Position numbers and translations under genes: made by a program. A stretch of DNA of 64,000 nt from Prevotella sp. MGM1 (GTDB lineage: Bacteria > Bacteroidota > Bacteroidia > Bacteroidales > Bacteroidaceae), in assembly GCF_002933775.1 (NCBI RefSeq), contig NZ_BEWV01000215.1:1-64000 (forward strand), given 5' to 3'. Below the pieces are notes generated by a model. The model saw only the letters and a program-made list of their open reading frames with translations, did no database searches and had not been told where the DNA came from. Below are positions 34,176-43,433 of this stretch, piece after piece (the stretch's first letter is position 1; every line of letters begins with the position of its first letter).

Positions 34176-35402
34176 ATGAATATTCTTATCGTAAGCAACT
34201 ATTTCTGCCCTTCCACAACCATAGCGGCATATCGTATAGAGGCTTTTGCCAAATACCTGAAAGAAGCCGGTCACGATATAACAGTAGTGACGGAATGGGA
34301 TGAAGAGAACCACATCAAATGGCACGGATGTGACGTTTATTATGTTAAAAACCGCATTGCACAAAGGGAGTACTTGGAAAAGTGCAGAAATCTACATAAA
34401 AAATGGACTCTAAAGAGAATGGCAAACGCCATTCTTTCACGCGCACTACTCGACCCCTCGATATTGTCTTGGAACCACTGGGCTTATAAAAAAATCGTCG
34501 AGTTATTCAAACACAAGCATTTCGACGTCGTATTAAGCTCATACCCGTTCTTGGCTTCGCACCTGCTTGCCCTCAAACTAAGAAAGAACGGATACAAATT
34601 CTACTGGATAGCGGACATGCGCGACGAGATGTCCAAGTTTTATTTCGGACCTCCTTTCTACCGCCGACGTATCCGCTCGTATGAGCATGAGATACTGGAC
34701 TCAGCCGACGTTACGGTATCCGTGTCAGCCCATCTAATCAAAGACTTCAAAGCCACATGCGATAACGGAAGGTTTCTCGAAGTAAAGAACGGATACGACT
34801 ATGATGAAATACATGACGTAACATTCCAGCCTCAATTCACGATGTCATATATCGGGAACCTCTATAAGAATTTAATTACACCGTACAACTTGTTCAAAGC
34901 ATTCCACGAGCTTATGGAAGAAAGGAAAATCCCTTCCGACAGCAAAATAAAAATAGTGGGAAACACATACATAAAACTAAATGTTCCCGATAGTATCAAA
35001 GATAACGTCATCCAAATAGACAGGGTATCCCACTCGGAAGCCATCAGAATGTCGACAGAGACGGATGTCCTGGTAGTAATACACCAAACGGGAAGAAAAG
35101 GAGTATACACGGGAAAGGTCTTCGACTATCTTGCGACAAACAAACCTATACTCGCGCTATGCGACCCTAATGACGTGATAGCCGAATTGCTCAACGAGAC
35201 CAAGACCGGCTTTACCGTAGACAACGACGATATTGAAGGAATAAAAAGGAGCATCCTAAAATGTTACTCTATATGGAAGAACAAAGAGGTGCTGCCAAGA
35301 GACTGGGAGAAAATAAAACAGTATAAACGCAAGAATCAAATAAACATACTGGCCGACTACCTGGCCGCGCACAAGGATGAGGTAGAGAGTAAAAAGGCTT
35401 AG
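34176..35402 (+). CDS. Glycosyltransferase (GT4-like, WbuB type)
   Basis: 408 residues; GT-B fold. The N-terminus NILIVSNYFCPSTTIAAYR with an acceptor-binding pattern resembles the WbuB/WfgD group. C-terminal donor-domain features are FTMSYIGNLYKN, KVFDYLATNKPILALCD and FTVDNDDIEGI; the typical E-x7-E is replaced by a looser arrangement. More AT-rich than the upstream genes, suggesting separate acquisition. It is last in the cluster, convergent with the export operon. The sugar transferred cannot be predicted. Confidence 0.85.
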   Translation: MNILIVSNYFCPSTTIAAYRIEAFAKYLKEAGHDITVVTEWDEENHIKWHGCDVYYVKNRIAQREYLEKCRNLHKKWTLKRMANAILSRALLDPSILSWNHWAYKKIVELFKHKHFDVVLSSYPFLASHLLALKLRKNGYKFYWIADMRDEMSKFYFGPPFYRRRIRSYEHEILDSADVTVSVSAHLIKDFKATCDNGRFLEVKNGYDYDEIHDVTFQPQFTMSYIGNLYKNLITPYNLFKAFHELMEERKIPSDSKIKIVGNTYIKLNVPDSIKDNVIQIDRVSHSEAIRMSTETDVLVVIHQTGRKGVYTGKVFDYLATNKPILALCDPNDVIAELLNETKTGFTVDNDDIEGIKRSILKCYSIWKNKEVLPRDWEKIKQYKRKNQINILADYLAAHKDEVESKKA

Positions 35403-35615
35403 AGAAAATATCCGCATATAAAAAACGGATGGGACGATATTGATGGATAATGCGACTATATATCAATGTTCAAAAGAACTGCCGATATACCGGTCGCATT
35501 ATTTTCGTTTGATACCTCAATAGAACATGTATCGAAAGACAACGATTTTGCGTCTCCCGAATATCCTTTACCCGATCACCATGCAACGGAACGATATTAA
35601 AGGCATGAAAAGACA

Positions 35616-36893
35616 TCATCTGTCTTTCCCAACACCATGCCTTAACTTACGGCGGACAGCCCGCTTATGCCTCAAATCGCGCAAACGGCGCATCAGATTG
35701 GCACGCGAAAGATATATCTGATAGCGATATACGCCACATGCAAGACAGAAATAGACCACGACGTGCAGCCATAGCATACGATACTCGGTCACCACATCCG
35801 AAAGGCCGGCACCCATGGAGTTGACCCGCACAAAGGCACGCACACCGAATGTTGACGGGAATATCCACGAAACAGCCTGCCAAAACCACGGTATATCGCT
35901 CTGAGGCCATGACACACCAGAAAGAAACAGCAACGGAACAGACATGAAAACGACAAGCAACATTACATTCTCACGATAACGGATGAGGCACGATACCGTC
36001 ATGCCGAAGAATACGCAAGCCAACAAATAGGGCAACATTACGCCTAAAAGGTCTGCCGGACGCGAGAGAGCGGCAAAGCCGAAAATCCTCGGTACCACAA
36101 GAGTGAGGTATGCGGCGGTAACAGAGAATATCATCATATAACACAAAGCCTTGCCCAATACGATACGGAATACCCCGCGATAATGCTTGCTTATGGGTAT
36201 CAGTTCCTTATAACCGTTTGTCTCCCTGGCTGTTCCGGCAGCGAGACCGATGCCGAGCACGAGTGTCTGTTGCAGTATGAGCATAAGAACCCCCGGCAAT
36301 ATGAAATTACCGTAACCGCCTGTAGAATTGAAAATGGGAACCTCCTCATACGCCAGCGGCATTCTCATTATCTCATCCTCACGGTCTGTCTGATTTCCGG
36401 AAACAGCCACCTGTATATCGGAATTCATCTCCTGAGATACCAACAGGGCAGCCTGGTATACGGCTTTATAAGTCAGCATAAGACTCATATCGCAATAAAC
36501 GCTCACTACCGTCTGCTGCATCCGTCCCTGACGGGTGGAGAAATCGGACGGGATATAATAAATACCACGCACTTCCTGACTGCTCATCAGTGCCTTGGCC
36601 TCATCCATATCCGTGGCATGACAGGCTATTCTCACATCGGGCGAGGCATCGCAACGGCGAATGAAGTCACGGCTCAACGCGCTATGGGAGTTGTCTACCA
36701 CGGCAACAGGCACCTCATGCACCACTTCATTGTTGTACACCCACGAATAAAGAAGAGGATAAGCAATCGGAACGATGAGGAAAAAGATTATCACCCCCTC
36801 GTCTTTAAATGTGTTTCTCATCTCCTGCCACCACACATAACAAGCGTCGCTTATTCCTTCGGCAATTCTTGATAATGGTCCTTTGTCCTTCAT
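35616..36893 (-). CDS. ABC-2 type permease (YhhJ-like), second of a pair
   Basis: 425 residues. One N-terminal membrane helix (VIIFFLIVPIAYPLLYSWVY), a large extracytoplasmic domain (about 45-190), then five helices in the C-terminal half (from NFILPGVLMLILQQTLVLG), the ABC2_membrane layout of YhhJ/YbhR-type exporters. The ATG at 36893 leaves a 4-bp gap from the previous gene; a longer frame from 36914 would overlap it by 17 bp. It is last in an operon with a second permease, HlyD- and TolC-like proteins. No ATPase gene is visible in the operon. Confidence 0.85.
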   Translation of the reverse strand: MKDKGPLSRIAEGISDACYVWWQEMRNTFKDEGVIIFFLIVPIAYPLLYSWVYNNEVVHEVPVAVVDNSHSALSRDFIRRCDASPDVRIACHATDMDEAKALMSSQEVRGIYYIPSDFSTRQGRMQQTVVSVYCDMSLMLTYKAVYQAALLVSQEMNSDIQVAVSGNQTDREDEIMRMPLAYEEVPIFNSTGGYGNFILPGVLMLILQQTLVLGIGLAAGTARETNGYKELIPISKHYRGVFRIVLGKALCYMMIFSVTAAYLTLVVPRIFGFAALSRPADLLGVMLPYLLACVFFGMTVSCLIRYRENVMLLVVFMSVPLLFLSGVSWPQSDIPWFWQAVSWIFPSTFGVRAFVRVNSMGAGLSDVVTEYRMLWLHVVVYFCLACGVYRYQIYLSRANLMRRLRDLRHKRAVRRKLRHGVGKDR

Positions 36894-36897
36894 ACGC

Positions 36898-38076
36898 CTA
36901 TGGTATATAAACATAATTGAGCATGGCCTTCTTCAATTTAGGCAGCACAGCCAAAGGCAACAACGCAAAAACGGCAAGAGCCACTATGTGCGGCATGGCA
37001 TCGACCAGCGGGAAGCCATTGAATATCGCCTGCTGGTATATCATGAAATAATGACGCAGCGGAAAGAGCCACGACAGAGACTGCAACGCCCCGTCCATGC
37101 CCATGACGGGAAACGCAGAGCCGGCCATGGAGAAACTGAGCACAGCCCAAAGCGAACAGGTACTCATCGACAGGCGCAATGAAGGCATAAGACCGAATAT
37201 AAACACGCCGAACCCCTGAGAGGCAAGCACCATCAGAAGTCCCGAAATCACAATAGGCACCATACCTCCCGGATGCGGGAAATCGAGAATGCCATACACA
37301 TAATACATATATCCGTATGTGACGGCAAGAAAGACGATGGTCTGAGGAATTATTTTACCGGCCATTGCCACCGGCATATTATTACCGGACAAAGCGAGCC
37401 AGTGCTTGGAACGGCAGAATTTAAGTTCTGTTCCGAGCGAATAGGCCGTTATCAGAAAGGCGAACAGCATTATCATACCCGGCACAAGCACCGTACTAAG
37501 ATATACATTATAGTTCGTCCATGGGTTCGACGGTTGATGAAGATCTATCAGTATGGGCTGCAAAAATGTCTTTATCTGCTCAGGGGTGTATCCCCTCGCG
37601 CTCATGGCTGCCTGTGCCACCGATGCCGAACCAAGTGTGGATATTGTCTTCAAGTCACGAAACAGCAGTGCCCCTGATGTCAACGACGTCAAACTGTAAT
37701 AGAAAGAAATCTTCGGTTGCCGGCTCGACAAAAGCTTGCCTGCCGTACCTTTCGGAATGTATATAAACGCATAAATCTCGTTTCGCTGTATGGCAGCGCG
37801 AGCCTCGGCCACGCTTTCATAGCGTGCAACGACCCTACTGGTCTGGAAAGCATCGAGATTGCGTATCAGTTTGCGGCTGGTTGAGGTATTGTCAAGGTCC
37901 ACTACACCCACAGGCATGTCCTGGGGCTGGCCTGAATCCATGAGCGACGTGAAGAAAAACATGGTCAGCAACGGGAATACCACCATGCAAAACCAATACA
38001 TCGGGTTTGAAACCATGATGCCAACCTCACGCCGCGACACCATGAGCACATTTTTAATATATCCCGCCACACTCAT
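36898..38076 (-). CDS. ABC-2 type permease (YhhJ-like), first of a pair
   Basis: 392 residues, same layout as its neighbour: one N-terminal helix (MYWFCMVVFPLLTMFFFTSL), a periplasmic domain (about 40-190) with PVGVVDLDNTSTSRKLIRNL, and five C-terminal helices from LVPGMIMLFAFLITAYSLG. Such pairs are thought to act as heterodimers. It lies between the HlyD-like gene (22 bp upstream in transcription) and the second permease. The energy source is unclear because the usual N-terminal ATPase (as in YhiH) is missing. Confidence 0.85.
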   Translation of the reverse strand: MSVAGYIKNVLMVSRREVGIMVSNPMYWFCMVVFPLLTMFFFTSLMDSGQPQDMPVGVVDLDNTSTSRKLIRNLDAFQTSRVVARYESVAEARAAIQRNEIYAFIYIPKGTAGKLLSSRQPKISFYYSLTSLTSGALLFRDLKTISTLGSASVAQAAMSARGYTPEQIKTFLQPILIDLHQPSNPWTNYNVYLSTVLVPGMIMLFAFLITAYSLGTELKFCRSKHWLALSGNNMPVAMAGKIIPQTIVFLAVTYGYMYYVYGILDFPHPGGMVPIVISGLLMVLASQGFGVFIFGLMPSLRLSMSTCSLWAVLSFSMAGSAFPVMGMDGALQSLSWLFPLRHYFMIYQQAIFNGFPLVDAMPHIVALAVFALLPLAVLPKLKKAMLNYVYIP

Positions 38077-38098
38077 AACAAAGCCCCTTGACAGCCGA

Positions 38099-39088
38099 TT
38101 ACAAATCCTTTATGATGAGCGACATACCGGGGCGAAGACCATCCACCGCCTTAACGGGACGGGCTTTCACCTCAAAAGTCTTCAAGTCGTACTGCCCGTT
38201 GGCTTTCGTCGCCTTCCATACGGCATAGCTACCTTCGTCTTTGATATAGTATACCTTCATACGAATATCTTTACCGAATGCCGGAGCAAAGGCCGTAAAC
38301 TCCTCTCCCACCTTCATGCCTTTCAAGCGATCCTCACGTACATTGAACGTACCCCACATATCGTTCATCACCGATATCGTCATTATCGGCGAGCCTGTAC
38401 CCACCAGCTCACCGACCTTCGGATATATATCTGTCACCTCACCGTCTGCCGTGGCAGTCTGAACCGTCTCGCTTATATACGAGTTTACCTCATCGACAGC
38501 TCCCTTCGCACGGCTCACCTGTGCCGCGGAAGCCATCTTCTCTTCTTTTCTCGCCCCGTTACGAGCCATGTCATACTGGCTCTTAGCAGCCCGCTCCTGC
38601 GCTTCCATAGCTTTATAATTGGCGTAAACCTCGTCACGCTTCTGTGCGCTTATCACTCCCTCATCAAACAAACGCTGCATACGCTCATACGATTTCTGCG
38701 CTATATCCAGTCCGGCACGAGCCTGTTGCCACACCTGATATGCCCCGCGCACCTGCTCGGCGCGCGCTCCGGCGTTTGCCATTGCGTCAAGAGCGGCGGC
38801 GGCATTCTCCGCCCCCTGCGCCTGCTCCATCTTCGCCCGCACGTCGGGAGCGTCTATAATGGCCAGCGTATCGCCCGCTTTAACGAAGTCGCCCTCTTTC
38901 ACACGCAGTTCAAGAATACGGCCGGGCACTTTGCTCGACACCCTGTATTCCGTCACTTCCACTTGCCCTTGAATGAAATCCGGTTCACCGCCAATGGTAA
39001 AATAACCTATCAAGGCCACGATTAACACCACTGCCGTAAATCCCGCTATGGCATAAAGTATGCTGTTGTGCTGTGATTTTGCTGACAT
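38099..39088 (-). CDS. HlyD-family membrane-fusion (adaptor) protein
   Basis: 329 residues. An N-terminal signal-anchor (LYAIAGFTAVVLIVALIGYF), a biotinyl-lipoyl half (VSSKVPGRILELRVKEGDFV), a long coiled coil (about 95-185), the second half (ATADGEVTDIYPKVGELVGT) and a C-terminal barrel ending in GLRPGMSLIIKDL. It bridges the inner-membrane permeases and the TolC-like channel encoded next to it. All elements are intact and of normal length. Confidence 0.92.
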   Translation of the reverse strand: MSAKSQHNSILYAIAGFTAVVLIVALIGYFTIGGEPDFIQGQVEVTEYRVSSKVPGRILELRVKEGDFVKAGDTLAIIDAPDVRAKMEQAQGAENAAAALDAMANAGARAEQVRGAYQVWQQARAGLDIAQKSYERMQRLFDEGVISAQKRDEVYANYKAMEAQERAAKSQYDMARNGARKEEKMASAAQVSRAKGAVDEVNSYISETVQTATADGEVTDIYPKVGELVGTGSPIMTISVMNDMWGTFNVREDRLKGMKVGEEFTAFAPAFGKDIRMKVYYIKDEGSYAVWKATKANGQYDLKTFEVKARPVKAVDGLRPGMSLIIKDL

Positions 39089-39117
39089 AACTATATGTAT
39101 TAGTAAAATTTGGTAGA

Positions 39118-40656
39118 TTATTGTTCCAACGTGCCGAGAGCCTTACGCATATTAACGTCGCTCAGGCGGATATCAATCTCCGCGTCAATCTTCTGCGAAC
39201 GTGCCTGCAACCATGCAGTCTGCGCCTCCATCACCGTGGTGGCAGGCATCACACCCTCACGAAATCCCACCTCGGCACTGCGCAAGTTCTCCTCGGCACG
39301 CTTCACATTGCTGTCGGCAAGTGTCAGACGCTTAGACGCCTCGCCAACCTTGAAGGCGCTTTGACTTGCCTGCAGCTCTATCTTTTCACGGGCCTCGGCC
39401 ACCTCAAGTGCCGCAATAGCAGACGCACCTTTCGCCGCACGAACCTTATAAGCCACGTCGCCCCAGTTCCATACCGGTATACTCACGAGCACACCGACAT
39501 TCCATACTCCGCCGAATTTCTTCTGATAACCGTCGTAAACATTGGGGTTCGTCACCGTATAACCGCCCGTAAGCCCTATCTTCGGCAGGTTTCCGGCTTT
39601 CAGCAGATTTACCGCCTGCTTGCTCATGTCTGCCATAGCCTGAAGCACATGTATTTCCGGACGATTATCAGCCGCCGTCTTAACAGCGGTTGCTTCCACC
39701 GGAACCGCCACAGGCACTATCTTATCCTTGTCCTCATCGTCCGTTATCAGTTCCGTATCCACGGGCAATCCGCATTGCTGACAAAGCAGCATGCGCGACA
39801 GGGTCAGTCCGTCATTGACTTGAAGCAGTGTCATTTCCGCCTCATTGACCTTCACGTCAACCCCAAGTCCCTCGGCACGGGTAGCCACTCCCTCGGCAAT
39901 CATCTTATATACATCGCCGCGCAGTTTTTTTATTAGGGCGAGATAACTCTCTGCCAGTTTCTTCTTGTGCTTGAGAGACACGACTGTCCAATATGCCTTG
40001 TCGGTGTCGTATATTGTCTGCTGGCGTACCGCCTCGGCTGTTCCGGCGGCCATCCGCTCGCCTATATCGGCCATGCGGTTAACCGCCTTGATGCTTCCTC
40101 CCATATATATCGGCTGCGTAACGATCACCGAGCCGGCAAAGATATTGCGAGTGTCGGTACGGAAAGCGTCCACGAGGCTGCGGCCTCCGGCGTTGAGCAT
40201 TGCCGCGGCACTGTTTATGTGCTCATTGAAACCGCCCGCTATCTGCTCAATGCTTGTACCGAGAGCGCCAAGTTGCCCGTTTATTGCCGCAAGCTGTTCA
40301 GGAGTCAGGGATGCGCCCGCATTCTGCAAGGCCGAATTTATTCCGTTTGCGGCTGTTGTTCCGATGTTCGACAATGCCGACTTCTGGTCTCCGTTGAGAA
40401 GCGATATCTCACGGCTTGTATACATATAGCTCCCGAATGCGTGTATTCCAGGAAGATATTTAGTGCGAGCCGACTTGCGTATGTTTCTCGCCATGTCTTG
40501 CTTGACCTCCGATATGCTCATCTGCTTGTTGTTGCGCAAAGCCATGGCACGACAACTGTCTATGCCGACAGGCTGCCCGGCAGCGACTTCCAGCACAGGG
40601 AACGACATAAGGAATAATGCAGCTAAATATCTCATAGGCAAATAATTACTTATCAT
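39118..40656 (-). CDS. TolC-family outer-membrane efflux protein
   Basis: 512 residues. Signal peptide (RYLAALFLMSFPVLEVAAG), then two OEP repeats rich in long helices (first near 35-260, second near 300-510), with ASQSAFKVGEASKRLTLADS and ending EIDIRLSDVNMRKALGTLEQ. It forms the trimeric exit duct. The ATG at 40656 overlaps the TGA of the upstream coiled-coil gene (ATGA coupling); a second ATG at 40635 gives a more compact signal peptide. An insert of about 70 residues (about 75-145), rich in Asn/Gly/Ala (TTAANGINSALQNAGASLTP), is unusual for the family. Confidence 0.9.
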   Translation of the reverse strand: MISNYLPMRYLAALFLMSFPVLEVAAGQPVGIDSCRAMALRNNKQMSISEVKQDMARNIRKSARTKYLPGIHAFGSYMYTSREISLLNGDQKSALSNIGTTAANGINSALQNAGASLTPEQLAAINGQLGALGTSIEQIAGGFNEHINSAAAMLNAGGRSLVDAFRTDTRNIFAGSVIVTQPIYMGGSIKAVNRMADIGERMAAGTAEAVRQQTIYDTDKAYWTVVSLKHKKKLAESYLALIKKLRGDVYKMIAEGVATRAEGLGVDVKVNEAEMTLLQVNDGLTLSRMLLCQQCGLPVDTELITDDEDKDKIVPVAVPVEATAVKTAADNRPEIHVLQAMADMSKQAVNLLKAGNLPKIGLTGGYTVTNPNVYDGYQKKFGGVWNVGVLVSIPVWNWGDVAYKVRAAKGASAIAALEVAEAREKIELQASQSAFKVGEASKRLTLADSNVKRAEENLRSAEVGFREGVMPATTVMEAQTAWLQARSQKIDAEIDIRLSDVNMRKALGTLEQ

Positions 40657-41528
40657 TTAAAGGTAAAATTGCGTGCGCCTATCATGTTTCCGTCTGCGAA
40701 TATGCTCACGTTGTATGTTCCGCCTTCGAGATAGTTTGTTATGTTCCAATACGTGATGACCGACATTTCCTCTCCCGTATATTCTATGTTCTTCGTCATT
40801 GAATACTCTATCTCACGGTTCTCGTAGGCGAATGTACCTCCCGTACTGCCCAGTATAGAGCCTCCGGGGGTCATTATACGCACGTATATGGTGCGTATTC
40901 CGTTAGGGGCCGTCACGTTCTTTGCTATGTTGAATGATACTTCTATCGTCTTGCCGTCCTTGATTTTCTTGGCCGGCTTCTTACGCTTGTTTCTTACCAC
41001 CATGTTGATCGATGTTGCGTCGAGCTGCGACGCTATTGCCACTTTCTCCGACAACGACGCCTTTTCGTTGCTGAGTCCCTCTATCTGGCGCGTGGCCTCG
41101 GCATACTGGTCCTTTACTCTGTGATTCTCATCCATCAGGTTCTGGTTCAACCGGTTGAGCGAGTCTATCTGCAACACATAGCTGCGGAGCACCATACGCA
41201 CCGTGGCCAGTTCTTTTTTCAGTCTTGTTATCTCCCGGGCGTCATCGCTTTTCACACGCTTCAACTCTTCGAGAAGCCTCTGCGTGCGCAACTGCTCCTG
41301 CGTGAGCTGTGCCACGATAGAGTCGTTGTTTATCTGAGCTTTCATCTCGCTGTACTGACGGGCAAACTGCTCATACTCGTTTTCCATCTCTTTCTTTTCA
41401 AGGTTTGCCAGTTCCTGCATGTCGCGGTTGGCCTCTTTCTGCTCATTGAGATTAAAAACGAGGAATACCACCGCCCCTATGAGAAACACTAAAACACCTA
41501 TCAAAGGTATAAGAATCTTCTTGTTCAT
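40653..41528 (-). CDS. Conserved coiled-coil membrane-anchored protein of the efflux operon
   Basis: 291 residues. One N-terminal membrane anchor (ILIPLIGVLVFLIGAVVFLV), a long coiled coil (about 25-165) and a beta-rich C-terminal domain (about 190-291, opening KTIEVSFNIAKNVTAPNGIR and ending in NVSIFADGNMIGARNFTFK). I do not recognise a named family, though the layout suggests a periplasmic assembly or scaffold protein. It is first in the export operon (with TolC, HlyD and the permeases), directly behind a consensus promoter, and translationally coupled to TolC. Confidence 0.7.
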   Translation of the reverse strand: MNKKILIPLIGVLVFLIGAVVFLVFNLNEQKEANRDMQELANLEKKEMENEYEQFARQYSEMKAQINNDSIVAQLTQEQLRTQRLLEELKRVKSDDAREITRLKKELATVRMVLRSYVLQIDSLNRLNQNLMDENHRVKDQYAEATRQIEGLSNEKASLSEKVAIASQLDATSINMVVRNKRKKPAKKIKDGKTIEVSFNIAKNVTAPNGIRTIYVRIMTPGGSILGSTGGTFAYENREIEYSMTKNIEYTGEEMSVITYWNITNYLEGGTYNVSIFADGNMIGARNFTFK

Positions 41529-41558
41529 ATCTAAATATTATTATTCTCGAAAACGGTG

Positions 41559-41589
41559 CAAATTTAAATTATTTTGCCGAGACAACAAA
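41559..41589 (-). promoter_or_regulatory. Consensus promoter of the export operon
   Basis: Minus strand: TTTG (41589-41586), a 19-bp spacer, then TAAATTTG (41566-41559). This is a full Bacteroidetes sigma-AB match. The start codon of the first gene lies 31 bp downstream. Confidence 0.7.
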
Positions 41590-41833
41590 AAAATTGTTTT
41601 TATTAAAAGGAAATAAGTATTTATTTTTAAGAGAAATACGGAAAAAAAGAACTTTTTTTACATTAACCCGAATATCCGTCATTTCCCGACTGCCGCCATT
41701 CAAGCATAAAGCGACAACCCGGCATCACCTGAATAGAAACGGCACCGCACCATGAATAAAAACGAAAAACGCCACGTGACAATCAGGTTAAAATGACATA
41801 ACGCGATCGGCACGCACAGCATATATGACAATC
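41590..41833. other. Gap between the export-operon promoter and the Lrp terminator
   Basis: No gene, repeat or hairpin of note seen. It is AT-rich near 41600-41660. Confidence 0.4.
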
Positions 41834-41861
41834 GCAGGCAATATCGGTCGATATTGCCTGC
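41834..41861 (-). terminator. Hairpin after the Lrp-family gene
   Basis: Perfect 13-bp inverted repeat (GCAGGCAATATCG with CGATATTGCCTGC) with a 2-nt spacer. It begins 6 bp beyond the regulator's stop codon. No long uridine run follows, so its strength as an intrinsic terminator is uncertain. Confidence 0.6.
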
Positions 41862-41867
41862 AAACAT

Positions 41868-42356
41868 TCAGTCTTCATCCTCTTCGGATACCGGTATGTC
41901 CATTATCGGCAATTGCCGGTCTATCGCCGAGTTGAACGATATTATCGTCTCGCTACGTGCCAGTCCGAGCGGCTGCAACTTGTCGTGGATGATGTTCAGC
42001 AAGTGATGATTGTTGATGGCGTATATCTTGATGAACATGTCGAAATCTCCCGTGGTGTAATGACACTCCACCACTTCGGGAATATTCCTCAGCTTTTCCA
42101 CCACCTCGTCGAATTTCTCGGGACTGCGCAGGTTAAGGCCGATATATGCACATGTCTCATACCCTATCTTTTCCGGGTCGATGACAAACTGCGAGCCTTT
42201 CAATATTCCGAGATTGGTTAGTTTCTGTATTCTCTGATGTATAGCCGCGCCGCTCACATTACACGCCCGAGCGACCTCCAGAAACGGTATTCTGGCATCG
42301 TCGGCTATCAAACGCAAAATTTGTTTGTCAAGTTTATCCAATTTCTGATTTGCCAT
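41868..42356 (-). CDS. Lrp/AsnC family transcriptional regulator
   Basis: 162 residues. N-terminal winged helix-turn-helix (LDKQILRLIADDARIPFLEV, with ACNVSGAAIHQRIQKLTNLG as the recognition region) and a C-terminal RAM (ligand-binding) domain from about 65 (KIGYETCAYIGLNLRSPEKF, HYTTGDFDMFIKIYA). Such regulators respond to amino acids or other small ligands. It has its own promoter-like sequence (42378-42408) and hairpin. The target genes are not evident. Confidence 0.93.
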   Translation of the reverse strand: MANQKLDKLDKQILRLIADDARIPFLEVARACNVSGAAIHQRIQKLTNLGILKGSQFVIDPEKIGYETCAYIGLNLRSPEKFDEVVEKLRNIPEVVECHYTTGDFDMFIKIYAINNHHLLNIIHDKLQPLGLARSETIISFNSAIDRQLPIMDIPVSEEDED

Positions 42357-42377
42357 TTTAATTGATATTTACAGGCA

Positions 42378-42408
42378 CAAAGATATAACAAATATCGCAT
42401 ATTCGCAA
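42378..42408 (-). promoter_or_regulatory. Promoter of the Lrp-family gene
   Basis: Minus strand: TTG (42408-42406), 20-bp spacer, TATCTTTG (42385-42378). The start codon lies about 22 bp downstream, so the leader is very short. Confidence 0.55.
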
Positions 42409-42447
42409 TAAAACCGTAAGTAATATTACGGTTATTATTATAAATCA

Positions 42448-42915
42448 TCATTCTTTCTCTTCCTGTTCTCCCGAATATACGATGTTGAGAGCATAAGATT
42501 TGCGCAACGCCTCTTTCACGTCACTTATCAGCCCCATCGGCACCGACCTGTCGGCACTTATGCTCACTTTCATGTTTTTAAGGTCTTCGGGAGACATCCG
42601 CGAACGCTCGGCCGCTATATAGTCGGCTATATCATCCACGTCGGCCAACTTGTCATTGAGCTGTATACGTATGGCACCGGCCTCACCTCCACCGGACGAA
42701 GCCCCGACCCTGCCTATATATATATGGGATACCGTCGACCTCTTTGCCAGCCTCTCGGTCTCCGAACCTTGCGGTACTGTGTATTTCACTTTCATCTCCA
42801 CCTCGCGCATGGTCGTGACTATCATGAAAAAGAAGAGCACGGTGAAAATCATGTCGGGCAGCGACGAGGTGTTCAGTCCCGGCATACGGTGCTCACGGCG
42901 GTCGAACATGCTCAT
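42448..42915 (-). CDS. ExbD/TolR-family biopolymer transport protein (second copy)
   Basis: 155 residues. The opening GLNTSSLPDMIFTVLFFFMI carries the membrane helix with the conserved Asp that moves protons in the TolR/ExbD family, followed by a periplasmic domain (about 55-155) ending in IVYSG. It is the last gene in the ExbB operon, overlapping the first ExbD by 4 bp (ATGA). Two ExbDs behind one ExbB is common in this phylum. Confidence 0.9.
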   Translation of the reverse strand: MSMFDRREHRMPGLNTSSLPDMIFTVLFFFMIVTTMREVEMKVKYTVPQGSETERLAKRSTVSHIYIGRVGASSGGGEAGAIRIQLNDKLADVDDIADYIAAERSRMSPEDLKNMKVSISADRSVPMGLISDVKEALRKSYALNIVYSGEQEEKE

Positions 42916-43430
42916 CTGCCGCCCCCTTCCGTCGTTTCCGATATACGCTGCGGGTATCGCTCGGCCACCATAGTCTTCTCTTTAGTGTCGCACTCGGCAT
43001 AAGGCCGTCCATAACGCTGCCGTGCATACCTGTCTCTCAGGTTGTTGTATGCCGCCATTATGGCGTTCTGCATGGCGAAATACGTGTCGTAAGTTGCGCT
43101 TCTGTCCACGTGTACCGACAGTACGTGCTTCGTACGCTTGCTTTCCACAAACGTCTCGATCCGACGTACCAACTCTTCGGGCGTGATGTCTTCACCGTCA
43201 CACGTAAGCCGGTTGTCCGCCGCTATGTCAAGCCTCATCATGTCGGAGCGCCTGACCACCAGCTCGGCCTCTTCCTCACTCTGCGGCGGCGGGGCAAGCC
43301 GACGCTGCAAACCGCTGTCGCTGTCTATCGAGGTGGTGACGAGAAAGAACACCAGCAACATAAAAGATATGTCGGCGGTGGATGTAGTGTTGAGTGCGGG
43401 CACCCTGCTTCGAATACGTCTCCTGAACAT
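42912..43430 (-). CDS. ExbD/TolR-family biopolymer transport protein (first copy)
   Basis: 172 residues. Membrane helix PALNTTSTADISFMLLVFFL with the conserved Asp, then a periplasmic domain including HVDRSATYDTYFAMQNAIMA. The protein forms the proton channel with ExbB and drives TonB or a TolA-like partner. It lies 3 bp after the 176-residue membrane protein gene. The C-terminal region after about residue 150 is polar and unique. Confidence 0.9.
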   Translation of the reverse strand: MFRRRIRSRVPALNTTSTADISFMLLVFFLVTTSIDSDSGLQRRLAPPPQSEEEAELVVRRSDMMRLDIAADNRLTCDGEDITPEELVRRIETFVESKRTKHVLSVHVDRSATYDTYFAMQNAIMAAYNNLRDRYARQRYGRPYAECDTKEKTMVAERYPQRISETTEGGGR

Positions 43431-43433
43431 TGA

